Shown piece by piece: positions 1 to 8,963 of a DNA stretch of 64,000 nt. The first letter of the stretch is position 1. Each line of letters opens with the position of its first letter. Below the pieces are notes generated by a model. That model saw nothing but the letters and a program-made list of their open reading frames with translations. It did not search any database and was not told the DNA's origin. The stretch is from assembly GCA_934597175.1 (NCBI GenBank), contig CAKTQR010000005.1, positions 14,283-78,282 on the forward strand, given 5' to 3'. This stretch comes from an uncultured Oscillospiraceae bacterium (GTDB lineage Bacteria; Bacillota; Clostridia; Oscillospirales; Oscillospiraceae). Both the position numbers and the translations under genes were made by a program.

Positions 1-1195
1 GTGCGGCGTGGATGCGCTCAATGTCTCCCGCTCGATACACCTGCACGACGAGTTCATGTGGGCGCCCAACAACACCCACGGCGGCTTTAACGCCGACCTC
101 GTCACCGAGATAAAAAAAGCCGTGTCCATCCCCGTCATCACCGTCGGCCGCTACACCGAGCCGCAGTATGCCGAGCTTCTTGTCAAGCAGGGCAGAGCCG
201 ACCTCGTCGCCTTCGGCCGTCAGTCGATAGCCGACCCCGAGCTGCCCGTCAAGGCTCGCACGGGGCATCTCGAGACCCTCGCTCCCTGCATTGCCTGTCT
301 GCTCGGCTGCGTGCCGAACATGCTCGCAGGCCGTCCCATCACCTGCGCAATTAATCCCTGCGTCGGCCGTGAGGCGGAGATAACTCCGGCCGAGGTGCAG
401 AAAAAGGTGCTCGTCATCGGCGGCGGCCCGGGCGGAATGTACGCCGCAATGATGTGCGCTCGTCGTGGTCACGATGTCATTCTCGTTGAGAAGAACGCCG
501 AGCTCGGCGGCCATCTCCTCGTTGCTTCCTACCCTCCCGCAAAGGGCGAGATCGCCCCGGCGATCCGCAGTCTCATCGTCAGATGCCGTGAGGCGGGCGT
601 CGACCTGCGCACCGGCGTGTCGGTAACGCCGGAGCTTGTGTCGGAGCTCAAGCCCGATGCCGTCATCGTCGCCACCGGCTCTGTGCCGCTTATCCTGCCC
701 ATCCCCGGGCTTGCCGACTGCGGCTATGTAAACGCCGAGGACATGCTCACCGGCAAGGTGAATGTCGGCAAAAAGGTACTCATCGTCGGCGGCGGCATGG
801 TCGGCGCAGAGGCTGCCGAGCACCTTGCCGAGCGTGGCCACGACTGCGATATCGTCGAGATGAAGCCCGTCGTCGGCGAGGATATCATGCCCGAGCCCCG
901 CAAGTATATAATGGCGAGCCTTGAGCACCATAAGGTCGGGCAGTTCACGAGCGCCCGTGTCGGCGAGTTTTTCACCGACGGTGTCAGCTATACCTGCACC
1001 CTCGACGGCAGCACCCACGAGCTGCGTGGGTACGACAATGTCGTGCTCGCCATGGGCTATCGCTCGAATAACACGCTCTCGACCGAGCTTGAAAAGCTCG
1101 TCCCGCAGGTCATCGTCATCGGCGAGGCCCGCCAAGCCCCCGGCAACTCCATGCTTGCAACGGGCGACGCCCTGAACGCCGCCCTCGCAATATGA
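1..1195 (+). CDS. NADH:flavin oxidoreductase / 2-enoate reductase family protein, 5' end cut by the window
   Basis: Two-module flavoenzyme of the old-yellow-enzyme/enoate reductase class, which reduces activated C=C bonds or related substrates using FMN, a 4Fe-4S cluster and FAD. The frame is open to base 2, so the N-terminus lies outside. Visible in order: the end of the FMN TIM barrel, the cluster cysteines in CIACLLGC followed by two more cysteines, an FAD-binding VLVIGGGPGGMYAA segment with the usual acidic residue about 20 residues later, and a second dinucleotide fold with VLIVGGGMVGAEAAEHL. The stop is followed by a strong terminator, so this is the last gene of its unit. The substrate cannot be told from sequence. 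Confidence 0.9.
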   Translation, partial: CGVDALNVSRSIHLHDEFMWAPNNTHGGFNADLVTEIKKAVSIPVITVGRYTEPQYAELLVKQGRADLVAFGRQSIADPELPVKARTGHLETLAPCIACLLGCVPNMLAGRPITCAINPCVGREAEITPAEVQKKVLVIGGGPGGMYAAMMCARRGHDVILVEKNAELGGHLLVASYPPAKGEIAPAIRSLIVRCREAGVDLRTGVSVTPELVSELKPDAVIVATGSVPLILPIPGLADCGYVNAEDMLTGKVNVGKKVLIVGGGMVGAEAAEHLAERGHDCDIVEMKPVVGEDIMPEPRKYIMASLEHHKVGQFTSARVGEFFTDGVSYTCTLDGSTHELRGYDNVVLAMGYRSNNTLSTELEKLVPQVIVIGEARQAPGNSMLATGDALNAALAI

Positions 1196-1240
1196 CCGAT
1201 CCACACAACATCATCCCCCCAACAACATCCCATGCGCAAA

Positions 1241-1268
1241 AAAGCACCTGCGAAAGCAGGTGCTTTTT
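1241..1268 (+). terminator. Rho-independent terminator after the enoate reductase gene
   Basis: An 11-bp perfect stem (AAAGCACCTGC with GCAGGTGCTTT) closes a GAAA tetraloop and ends in five T. It separates the reductase gene from the restriction operon. Confidence 0.9.
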
Positions 1269-1304
1269 GCTGTTATGGCAGTGTGAGGATATGCCCGAAT
1301 TTGC

Positions 1305-1333
1305 TTGACGGTGAGGCAAATTGTGGATATACT
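1305..1333 (+). promoter_or_regulatory. Predicted sigma-A promoter of the type I restriction operon
   Basis: TTGACG at 1305-1310 and TATACT at 1328-1333 are separated by 17 bases, close to consensus. The hsdM start codon lies about 40 bases downstream, preceded by AGGGAGA. Confidence 0.7.
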
Positions 1334-1372
1334 GTAGCTGTGTAATTATAAGTCGAACAGGGAGACAAAGAC

Positions 1373-2884
1373 ATGATAACGGGCGAACTGAAAAATAAAA
1401 TCGACAGCCTTTGGGACATTTTCGCAGCGGGCGGTCTTGTAAATCCGCTGGATGTTATAGAGCAGATAACCTATCTGATGTTCATTCACGATTTGGACGA
1501 GTCGGACAACCTGCGGGCAAAGGAGGCGGTCATGCTGGGGCTGCCGTATCAGAGCATTTTTGCCGACGAGGTGCAGATAGGTGACCGCACTATCGACGGG
1601 CGTCAGCTCAAATGGAGCGTGTTCCGCGACATCGACGCCCAAAGGATGTACGCCCTTATGCAGGAATGGGTGTTCCCGTTTATTAAGACCCTGCATGCGG
1701 ACAAAAACAGCGCCTACTCAAAGTACATGGACGATGCCATCTTCAAGCTGCCCACGCCGCTGCTGCTGTCCAAGGTCGTTGATGCGCTCGACGAGATATA
1801 TCGCCTTATGAATGAGTCTCAGGCGGCGGATGTGCGGGGTGACACATATGAATACCTGCTCAGCAAGATCAGCCAGTCCGGCCTGAACGGCCAGTTCCGC
1901 ACGCCCCGCCACATCATCCGTATGATGGTGGAGCTCATGGACCCGAAGGCCGACGATGTGATCTGCGACCCGGCATGCGGCACCTCGGGCTTTCTAGTCT
2001 CGGCGGGCGAGTATCTTAAGGAAAACCGCAGGCGGGAGATTTTCTACGACCGCCGCAAGAAGGATCACTACATGAATCACATGTTCTTCGGCTACGACAT
2101 GGACCGCACCATGCTCCGCATCGGGGCAATGAACATGATGACCCACGGCATCGATAATCCGTTCATTGAGTACAGAGACAGCCTGTCCGACCAAAATCCG
2201 GACAAGGAGAAGTATTCCCTTATCCTCGCAAATCCGCCGTTCAAGGGCAGCCTGGATGCGGACACCGTGTCGGCTGACCTGCTCAAGGTCTGCAAGACAA
2301 AGAAAACCGAGCTGCTGTTTTTGGCGCTGTTCCTGCGCATGCTGCGCATCGGCGGGCGCTGTGCCTGCATCGTGCCGGACGGCGTGCTGTTCGGCTCGTC
2401 CACGGCGCACAAGGCCATCCGCAGGGAGCTGGTGGACGGCAATCGGCTCGAAGCGGTGATATCCATGCCCTCCGGCGTGTTCAAGCCCTATGCGGGCGTG
2501 TCCACCGCCGTTTTGATCTTCACCAAGACCAGCCATGGCGGCACTGACAATGTGTGGTTTTACGACATGACCGCCGACGGGCTTTCGCTGGACGACAAGC
2601 GCAGCCCGATAGCCGATAACGATATCCCCGACATCATCGCACGGTTTCGTGATTTGGCCGGCGAAAAGGACCGTCAGCGCACGGAAAAATCCTTCCTCGT
2701 GCCCAAGGCGGAGATCGTGGAGAACGGTTATGACCTTTCGATAAATAAGTACAAGAAAACCGAGTACAAGCCCGTGGAGTACCCGCCCACCGGCGAGATC
2801 ATGGCGGAGCTCCGCCGGCTGGAGAAAGAGATCAGCGCAGCAATGGATGAACTGGAGGAAATGCTGAAAGGAGAAAACTTATGA
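1373..2884 (+). CDS. hsdM: Type I restriction-modification system methylase subunit HsdM
   Basis: N6-adenine DNA methyltransferase subunit that works with HsdS to methylate the recognition site and, with HsdR, forms the restriction complex. The helical HsdM N-terminal domain covers about residues 1-150. The SAM-binding motif DPACGTSGF is at about 199-207 and the catalytic NPPF motif at about 287-290. The length of 503 residues is normal for the family. It is the first gene of a tight operon and its stop overlaps the next start by 4 bases (ATGA). Base composition matches the GC-rich genome, unlike hsdS downstream. Confidence 0.95.
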   Translation: MITGELKNKIDSLWDIFAAGGLVNPLDVIEQITYLMFIHDLDESDNLRAKEAVMLGLPYQSIFADEVQIGDRTIDGRQLKWSVFRDIDAQRMYALMQEWVFPFIKTLHADKNSAYSKYMDDAIFKLPTPLLLSKVVDALDEIYRLMNESQAADVRGDTYEYLLSKISQSGLNGQFRTPRHIIRMMVELMDPKADDVICDPACGTSGFLVSAGEYLKENRRREIFYDRRKKDHYMNHMFFGYDMDRTMLRIGAMNMMTHGIDNPFIEYRDSLSDQNPDKEKYSLILANPPFKGSLDADTVSADLLKVCKTKKTELLFLALFLRMLRIGGRCACIVPDGVLFGSSTAHKAIRRELVDGNRLEAVISMPSGVFKPYAGVSTAVLIFTKTSHGGTDNVWFYDMTADGLSLDDKRSPIADNDIPDIIARFRDLAGEKDRQRTEKSFLVPKAEIVENGYDLSINKYKKTEYKPVEYPPTGEIMAELRRLEKEISAAMDELEEMLKGENL

Positions 2885-3765
2885 CCGAGAATGACAAGCT
2901 GCAAATTTTTGAAAATCAACCGATTCGGACAGCATGGGACGAAGATAATGAAGAATGGTACTTTTCGGTGGTCGATGTTGTTGCAGCACTGACCGAGCAA
3001 ACCGAGACAAGAAGAGCAAGCACTTATTGGGCGGTTTTGAAAAAGCGTTTAAAGGACGAGGGAGCAGATGAGTTGCTTACAAATTGTAAGCAACTTAAGA
3101 TGAAGTCGCCTAAGGACGGTAAACGGTACAAGACCGATGTTGCCACGACGGAACAGCTTCTTCGTATCATCCAATCCATTCCGTCCAAGAAAGCCGAGCC
3201 GTTTAAAATGTGGTTGGCCGTGGTCGGCAGGGAACGAATCGAGGAGATAATCGACCCGGAGCTGACCATTGAGCGTGCGCTGGACACCTACGCAAGGAAA
3301 GGCTATTCTCCCGAGTGGATCAACCAGCGGCTTCAAACCATTCGTGCCCGCAAGGAGCTGACGGATGCGTGGGATGCCCACGGTGTAAAAAAGGGAACGG
3401 AATACGGAATTTTGACCGATGAGGTCACAAAGGCGTGGTCGGGCATGACGACCCGGCAGTATAAGAATCTCAAGGGCCTGAAAAAGGAAAACCTGCGGGA
3501 TAACATGAGCACGCTGGAGCTGGCGCTGAATATGCTGGCGGAGGCTTCGACAACAGAGCTCACCAATGCCCAAAATCCGCAGGGCTTGGAAGAAAACCGC
3601 ATTGTTGCCAAGCAGGGCGGCAAGGTTGCGGGAAACGCACGGAAAGAGATCGAAGCCCAGACCGGCAGACCGGTGGTCACATCCGAAAACGCACAAACGA
3701 TGCTGCTTGGAAACACCGTAGTCGGAATAATCGAGAGCGTTGCCGAAAAAGACGAAAAGAAATGA
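2881..3765 (+). CDS. BRO-N / antirepressor-like protein inside the type I restriction operon
   Basis: A 294-residue protein with a BRO-N type N-terminal domain (the VVDVVAALTE region near residue 30, TTEQLLRIIQSIP near 95) and a long C-terminal region with the conserved VAKQGGKVAGNARKEIE segment. Proteins of this build are known from phage antirepressors, DinD-like damage-inducible proteins and type I restriction loci. It is translationally coupled to hsdM by a 4-base overlap, so it is probably made together with the methylase. A regulatory or DNA-binding role in the restriction locus is inferred; the exact function is unknown. Confidence 0.75.
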   Translation: MTENDKLQIFENQPIRTAWDEDNEEWYFSVVDVVAALTEQTETRRASTYWAVLKKRLKDEGADELLTNCKQLKMKSPKDGKRYKTDVATTEQLLRIIQSIPSKKAEPFKMWLAVVGRERIEEIIDPELTIERALDTYARKGYSPEWINQRLQTIRARKELTDAWDAHGVKKGTEYGILTDEVTKAWSGMTTRQYKNLKGLKKENLRDNMSTLELALNMLAEASTTELTNAQNPQGLEENRIVAKQGGKVAGNARKEIEAQTGRPVVTSENAQTMLLGNTVVGIIESVAEKDEKK

Positions 3766-3795
3766 AAAATCCGCATTCGTGAGGGGGTGACGGGG

Positions 3796-4911
3796 ATGGC
3801 TAAACTACCAGATCTGTGTAAAATTCAATACGGATATGCATTTGATTCGGCTTGTTTCACTGAGAACAACAGATTCCTTCCGTTGGTGCGGATTCGGGAT
3901 GTAAAGCGAGGATATTCTGAAACATTTTATTCTGGAAACTATCCTGAGGAGTATATCATCGACAATGGCAGTTTGTTGATTGGAATGGATGGGGAGTTTA
4001 ACATTGCACGGTGGAAAGGCGGAAAGGCTCTGCTTAATCAGCGAGTTTGTAAAATCTCTGCCAAAGACACTGTGAACGAGGAATACATTAGATTTGCGCT
4101 TTCTAAGGCGCTTAAAGAAATAGAAGCAAGAACTGCGTTTGTAACAGTTAAGCACCTATCAGCAAAAGAATTAAATCGATTAGAGATTAATATCCCCGAT
4201 TACGAAACTCAGACAGATATATCTGCAATATTAACCAAAATTGAATTAGTAGTCACAATCCGCCAACAGCAGCTTCAAAAGCTGGACGAGCTGGTCAAAG
4301 CCCGATTTGTCGAGATGTTTGGGGATCCAATTACGAATACAAAAGGATGGAAAATCGAGAAAGCAGAAAAACATATCGATTTGCTTTCAGGATTCCCGTT
4401 CGATAGTTCTCGGTACACGCAGTATGGGGTTAAAATCTGCGGCGGGCTAATAATCATGCCACAAAGAATCGACTGGGATAGCTGTAAGTATTGGAGCAGC
4501 ATCGAAGGCTTTGAAGAATACACATTGCAGGAAAAAGACATTGTAATGGCATTGGATCGTCCATGGATATCAGATGGTTTCAAAATCGCCATGGTTGATG
4601 CGGATGAACTGCCGGCATTGCTGATTCAACGAACAGTCAGAATTAGAGCGGTAGATATTAATCAATACTACCTTATGTATTGTTTTGTCCTTGGGGGATT
4701 TGAAGGCCATTGCAATGTAACGGGTTCTCTTGTGCCGCATATTTCTGCGAAAGATATTCGAAGTTTCCCTATAATGCTCCCACCGATACAACTACAAAAC
4801 CAATTCGCTGCTTTCGTTGAACAGATCGACAAATCAAAAGCTGCCATACAAAAAGCATTAGATGAAGCACAGCTGCTGTTTGACAGCTTGATGCAAAAAT
4901 GTTTTGGATGA
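3796..4911 (+). CDS. hsdS: Type I restriction-modification specificity subunit HsdS
   Basis: DNA-recognition subunit with the two-fold layout of the family: target-recognition domain 1, a conserved spacer helix with QQQLQKLDELVKARFVEMFG near residue 160-180, target-recognition domain 2, and a second helix with AAIQKALDEAQLLFDSLM at the C-terminus. I place the start at ATG 3796, behind GAGGGGGTGA, rather than at the in-frame GTG 3787. The gene is clearly AT-richer than hsdM and hsdR, which suggests the recognition gene was exchanged. No second or partial hsdS and no inverted repeats for shuffling were seen nearby. Confidence 0.93.
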   Translation: MAKLPDLCKIQYGYAFDSACFTENNRFLPLVRIRDVKRGYSETFYSGNYPEEYIIDNGSLLIGMDGEFNIARWKGGKALLNQRVCKISAKDTVNEEYIRFALSKALKEIEARTAFVTVKHLSAKELNRLEINIPDYETQTDISAILTKIELVVTIRQQQLQKLDELVKARFVEMFGDPITNTKGWKIEKAEKHIDLLSGFPFDSSRYTQYGVKICGGLIIMPQRIDWDSCKYWSSIEGFEEYTLQEKDIVMALDRPWISDGFKIAMVDADELPALLIQRTVRIRAVDINQYYLMYCFVLGGFEGHCNVTGSLVPHISAKDIRSFPIMLPPIQLQNQFAAFVEQIDKSKAAIQKALDEAQLLFDSLMQKCFG

Positions 4912-4927
4912 AAAGGAGGTGAAGCTG

Positions 4928-5539
4928 TTGCAGGGAGAAGTTGCTTATCAGGATGCTCATATTTTTGCACAGCATATTGTGATTGCTATAGAATGTATGA
5001 ATCAGTCTTGCGCAATGGACAGGGTGTTCAGTGATCCCGAGTGTTCTTCCTCATATAAGATTGCGCCAAGGTTTTTCCGAACAACATATCATGCGTTGCG
5101 GTTTCGCTTTGAAATTGAGGTAAGCAAGCTGTTTGATCAGAAGGGCAAGTCTTTTGATTCCTTTAAAAATGAGCTTACGCAGAACAATCTGCTCCGTCTT
5201 GATTTTGCAGAGGCATACAAAAACGCAAAGCAAACGGCACAAAAGGACATAGAGCAAATTCGTGTTAGAAGAAACAAAATTCACGCCCACTCTGATATCG
5301 AAACATTTAGAAATCCGGATATCTTCTCTGAAGAACATCCGTTTGACTGGGAAAGTATCCGAAAACTGCTTTTCTCTATGTTGAATATATGCAACTGGAT
5401 TATTTTGACTCAAACCAAAGCAGAAATTCCACAACTATATGGAGCAGATAATAGTGATGATTTTGTGAGATTGTTCGGGTGTGAGACAGAATTCGAAAAA
5501 TATAATGAAATTCTTAAAGAATGGACGGGAAAGTCATGA
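4928..5539 (+). CDS. HEPN-domain protein (AbiU2-like), between hsdS and hsdR
   Basis: All-alpha protein of about 203 residues with the motif RRNKIHAHSD, an R-x(4-6)-H signature typical of HEPN domains, which often act as RNases in abortive infection and toxin systems. The layout (charged helices, then RNKIHAH, then a C-terminal helical pair) resembles the AbiU2-type HEPN group. The start is taken as TTG 4928, eight bases after AGGAGG at 4914-4919; an earlier TTG at 4904 lacks a ribosome site. The stop overlaps the hsdR ATG (ATGA). Composition is AT-rich like hsdS, so the two may have been acquired together. No antitoxin-like MNT partner is adjacent. A defence role is inferred. Confidence 0.7.
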   Translation: MQGEVAYQDAHIFAQHIVIAIECMNQSCAMDRVFSDPECSSSYKIAPRFFRTTYHALRFRFEIEVSKLFDQKGKSFDSFKNELTQNNLLRLDFAEAYKNAKQTAQKDIEQIRVRRNKIHAHSDIETFRNPDIFSEEHPFDWESIRKLLFSMLNICNWIILTQTKAEIPQLYGADNSDDFVRLFGCETEFEKYNEILKEWTGKS

Positions 5540-8500
5540 CCAACTTTGACATATTCGCAGATGCCCCGCAATTTGAGCCATTTGCTTCCGTTGCGGTGGC
5601 GGCGGAGCGGATATTACATATCGATGCGTCAGCCTGCGTGCTCAACTGCCGCAGGGCGATGGAGTTTGCCGTGAAGTGGATGTACTCCGTGGACAAAGCG
5701 TTGGTCATGCCTTATCAGGACACGCTCGTCAGTCTCATGAACACCGAGGAGTTCGGAAGCATCGTCGGCACGGATATCCGGCGGCGGATGGATTTTGTTC
5801 GCCGCATGGGCAACAACGCCGCCCACACCGGCAAAAAGATCACCGAAGAGCAGGCGGCGCTGTGCTTGGAAAATCTCTATGTCTTTCTCGATTTCGTGGC
5901 CTACTGCTACGGCGAGAGCTACACCGAGGGGCAATTTGACCGCTCGCTGCTCGCCCAACCCGCCGATGCTCCCACAGCCGATGTGCCGGAAGCGCCGGAG
6001 GTCGATACGGCCGCCCTCATGGCGGAAAACGCCGCCTTGAAGGAGGCGCTCACGGCTCGCCGTGCCGAGCAGCAGCAGACCTATGTGCCCAAGCCGCTTG
6101 AGCTGTCCGAGTACAAAACACGCAAGCTTTATATCGACACCATGCTCACCGATGCCGGCTGGACGGAGGGCAAGGACTGGCTCAATGAGGTGGAGCTGCC
6201 CGGCATGCCCAACAAAAGCGAGGTGGGATATGCCGACTATGTGCTCTACGGCGACGACGGCCGCCCGCTGGCGGTGATTGAGGCCAAGCGCACCTGCGTC
6301 GATGCGGCAAAGGGCCGCCAGCAGGCAAAGCTCTATGCCGACCTGCTGGAAAAGAAGTACCACCGCCGCCCGGCCATCTTCCTGACCAACGGCTTTGAGA
6401 CCAGCATCACCGACAACCGCTATCCCGAGCGCAAGTGCGCCGCCATTTACTCCAAGCGTGACCTTGAGAAGCTGTTTAATCTTCAAAGCATGCGGTCGAG
6501 CCTCAAAAATATAATGGTCGACAGCAATATCGCCGGACGCTACTACCAGGAGAGCGCCGTCAAGGCGGCCTGCGACGCATTTGCCCGCAATCGCCGCAAG
6601 GCGCTGCTGGTCATGGCGACAGGCTCGGGCAAAACGAGGACGGTCATCGCCCTGTGCGATGTGCTGCTCAAGCAGGGCTGGGTGAAGAACATCCTGTTTC
6701 TCGCCGACCGAAACAGCCTTGTCACGCAGGCTAAGCGCAGCTTTGTGAATCTGCTGCCCGACCTGTCGGTCACAAACCTCTGCGAGGAGAAGGATAACTA
6801 CACCGCCCACTGCGTGTTTTCCACCTACCAGACCATATACAATGTCATCGACAGCGTGCACGACAAGGACGGCAAGCTCTTTACCTGCGGGCATTTTGAC
6901 CTTGTGATATGCGACGAGGCGCACCGCTCGGTCTACAATAAATATCGGGATATTTTCAACTATTTTGACGCACCGCTGGTGGGCCTGACAGCCACGCCCA
7001 AGGACGAGGTCGACAAGAACACCTACGAGATATTCGAGCTGGAAAACGGCGTGCCGACCTACGGCTACGAGCTGGCGCAGGCGGTCAAGGACGGGTATCT
7101 GGTGGATTTTGTGTCCGTAGAGACGAAGCTTAAATTCATCGAGCAGGGCATCGTCTATGACGAGCTTTCCGATGAGGACAAGCGGGCGTATGAGGACACC
7201 TTTAAGAATGAAAACGGCGAGCTGCCCGAGCGCATTGCGTCCTCGGCGCTCAACGACTGGATATTCAACGAGGACACCATCCGACAGGTGCTGAACACCG
7301 TGATGACAAACGGCCTGACCGTCGACTACGGCAGCAAACTCGGCAAGACTATCATTTTTGCAAAAAACCACCCCCATGCCGAGAAGATACTCGAGATATT
7401 CGGCAAAGAGTACCCGCACCTGCCCGGCTTTGCAAAGGTAATCGACAACTACATGACCTATGCGCAAAGCGCCATAGACGAGTTTTCCGACCCGAGGAAG
7501 CTCCCGCAGATCGCCATCTCCGTGGATATGCTGGACACCGGCATCGATGTGCCGGAGGTGCTGAATTTGGTGTTCTTCAAAAAGGTCATGAGCAAGGCAA
7601 AGTTCTGGCAGATGATAGGCCGAGGCACCCGCCTGTGTCCGGCGCTGCTTGACGGCAGGGATAAGGACAAGTTTTACATCTTCGACTTCTGCGGCAATTT
7701 TGAATTCTTCCGCATGAATAAGGGCAGACCGACCGCAAACACGATCGCACTGCAAGGCGCAATTTTTCACCTGAAAGCGCAGATAGCCTTCAAATTGCAG
7801 GATTTGGCGTATCAGACGGCGGAGCTTATTGCTTTCCGCAAAATGCTTGTGGACGACATGGTGCGCAAGGTGCGGGAGCTGAACAGGAAAAATTTCGCCG
7901 TCCGCCGGCATCTCAGGTTTGTCGAGCGCTATGCCGATGCGGGCAGCTACACTGCGCTGACCTATGAGGACACGCTGCTCATCGCTCAGGAGCTTGCGCC
8001 GCTCATCACGCCCGAGGAGGACGATGCCAAGGCGCTGCGCTTCGATGCGCTGATGTACGGCATCGAGCTTGCTTATCTCGCCGGAAAGAGATACGGCAAA
8101 GCGAGGAGCGACCTGTTCAAAAAGGTCTCCGCCGTGGCCTCCGTTGCAAATATTCCGGAGATAATGGCGCAGTCCGAGCTCATTGACGAGATCCTGCACA
8201 CGGATTATGTGGAGACTGCCGGGATCGGCGAGTTTGAGCATATTCGGAAAAGCCTGCGTGACCTCATCAAGTACATCCCGACCGGCAAGGTGCTCTACGA
8301 TACCAATTTTGATGACGAGATCCTGACCGTCGACCGAAACGAGTCGGAGCTGGAGAACGACGACCTGAAAAACTACAAGGCCAAGGCGGAGTTTTATGTG
8401 CGGCAGCATATGGACAATGTCGCCATCGATAAGCTCAAGCGCAATGTGCCGCTGGCCGCCGAGGATATGCGGGTTTTGGAGAACGCCCTCTGGGGCGAGA

Positions 8501-8826
8501 TCGGAACTAAGCAGGATTATGAGTCGGCATACGGGCAAAAGCCTCTGGGTGAATTTGTGCGTGAGATAGTCGGGCTTGATATGAAAGCCGCCAAAGAGGC
8601 GTTTGCGCAGTATCTCAATGACGCAAGTCTCGACAGCAGGCAGATATATTTCGTAAATCAGATCGTCGAGTATATTGTCCATAACGGCATGATGAAGGAC
8701 CTGTCCGTTTTGCAGGAAGCACCTTTTACCGACTGCGGCAGTGTCGTGGATGTGTTCACAGACCTCTCCGTGTGGGCGGGCATCCGCCGGGCAATAGAGC
8801 GGGTCAACGCAAACGCCGCAGCGTGA
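5536..8826 (+). CDS. hsdR: Type I restriction endonuclease subunit HsdR
   Basis: ATP-dependent translocase and nuclease of the type I complex, about 1096 residues. An N-terminal DUF4145-like helical domain (about 15-140) precedes a coiled linker. A PD-(D/E)xK nuclease core follows, with an aspartate in YADYVLYG and the EAK triad near 250. Superfamily 2 helicase motifs come next: MATGSGKT near 360-367, CDEAH near 460, TATPK near 487 and IGRGTRL near 700. The C-terminal region resembles EcoEI R. The start ATG 5536 overlaps the HEPN stop; ATG 5521 is an alternative five codons earlier. A terminator follows the gene. Confidence 0.95.
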   Translation: MTNFDIFADAPQFEPFASVAVAAERILHIDASACVLNCRRAMEFAVKWMYSVDKALVMPYQDTLVSLMNTEEFGSIVGTDIRRRMDFVRRMGNNAAHTGKKITEEQAALCLENLYVFLDFVAYCYGESYTEGQFDRSLLAQPADAPTADVPEAPEVDTAALMAENAALKEALTARRAEQQQTYVPKPLELSEYKTRKLYIDTMLTDAGWTEGKDWLNEVELPGMPNKSEVGYADYVLYGDDGRPLAVIEAKRTCVDAAKGRQQAKLYADLLEKKYHRRPAIFLTNGFETSITDNRYPERKCAAIYSKRDLEKLFNLQSMRSSLKNIMVDSNIAGRYYQESAVKAACDAFARNRRKALLVMATGSGKTRTVIALCDVLLKQGWVKNILFLADRNSLVTQAKRSFVNLLPDLSVTNLCEEKDNYTAHCVFSTYQTIYNVIDSVHDKDGKLFTCGHFDLVICDEAHRSVYNKYRDIFNYFDAPLVGLTATPKDEVDKNTYEIFELENGVPTYGYELAQAVKDGYLVDFVSVETKLKFIEQGIVYDELSDEDKRAYEDTFKNENGELPERIASSALNDWIFNEDTIRQVLNTVMTNGLTVDYGSKLGKTIIFAKNHPHAEKILEIFGKEYPHLPGFAKVIDNYMTYAQSAIDEFSDPRKLPQIAISVDMLDTGIDVPEVLNLVFFKKVMSKAKFWQMIGRGTRLCPALLDGRDKDKFYIFDFCGNFEFFRMNKGRPTANTIALQGAIFHLKAQIAFKLQDLAYQTAELIAFRKMLVDDMVRKVRELNRKNFAVRRHLRFVERYADAGSYTALTYEDTLLIAQELAPLITPEEDDAKALRFDALMYGIELAYLAGKRYGKARSDLFKKVSAVASVANIPEIMAQSELIDEILHTDYVETAGIGEFEHIRKSLRDLIKYIPTGKVLYDTNFDDEILTVDRNESELENDDLKNYKAKAEFYVRQHMDNVAIDKLKRNVPLAAEDMRVLENALWGEIGTKQDYESAYGQKPLGEFVREIVGLDMKAAKEAFAQYLNDASLDSRQIYFVNQIVEYIVHNGMMKDLSVLQEAPFTDCGSVVDVFTDLSVWAGIRRAIERVNANAAA

Positions 8827-8856
8827 AAAGCAGGGATATATTAAGCTGCACGCAAA

Positions 8857-8895
8857 AACACCGAGAAGGGTCGGGCAGACCATTCTCGGTGTTTT
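8857..8895 (+). terminator. Rho-independent terminator after hsdR
   Basis: An 11-bp stem (AACACCGAGAA with TTCTCGGTGTT) and a 15-base loop end in four T. It lies between the converging restriction operons. The following short stretch up to 8963 holds no supported gene. Confidence 0.8.
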
Positions 8896-8963
8896 ACATT
8901 TATTCTTCCGCCAGCTTCGTCAGCAGGGCATAGTGGATGCCACAAAACATTGTGCTCACTGAG

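Noticed and set aside
3796..4911. Invertible or multi-copy hsdS system
   Set aside because: Only one full hsdS is present; no recombinase gene, no partial hsdS and no inverted repeats in the area.
5629..8883. A 1084-codon open frame on the minus strand opposite hsdR
   Set aside because: It mirrors the codons of hsdR in a GC-rich genome; the plus strand encodes full helicase and nuclease motifs, and the antisense product shows none and has no ribosome site.
8900..8946. Possible tiny gene end on the minus strand reading MFCGIHYALLTKLAEE
   Set aside because: Only 16 codons between the terminator and the methylase gene, without ribosome site; too short to support.
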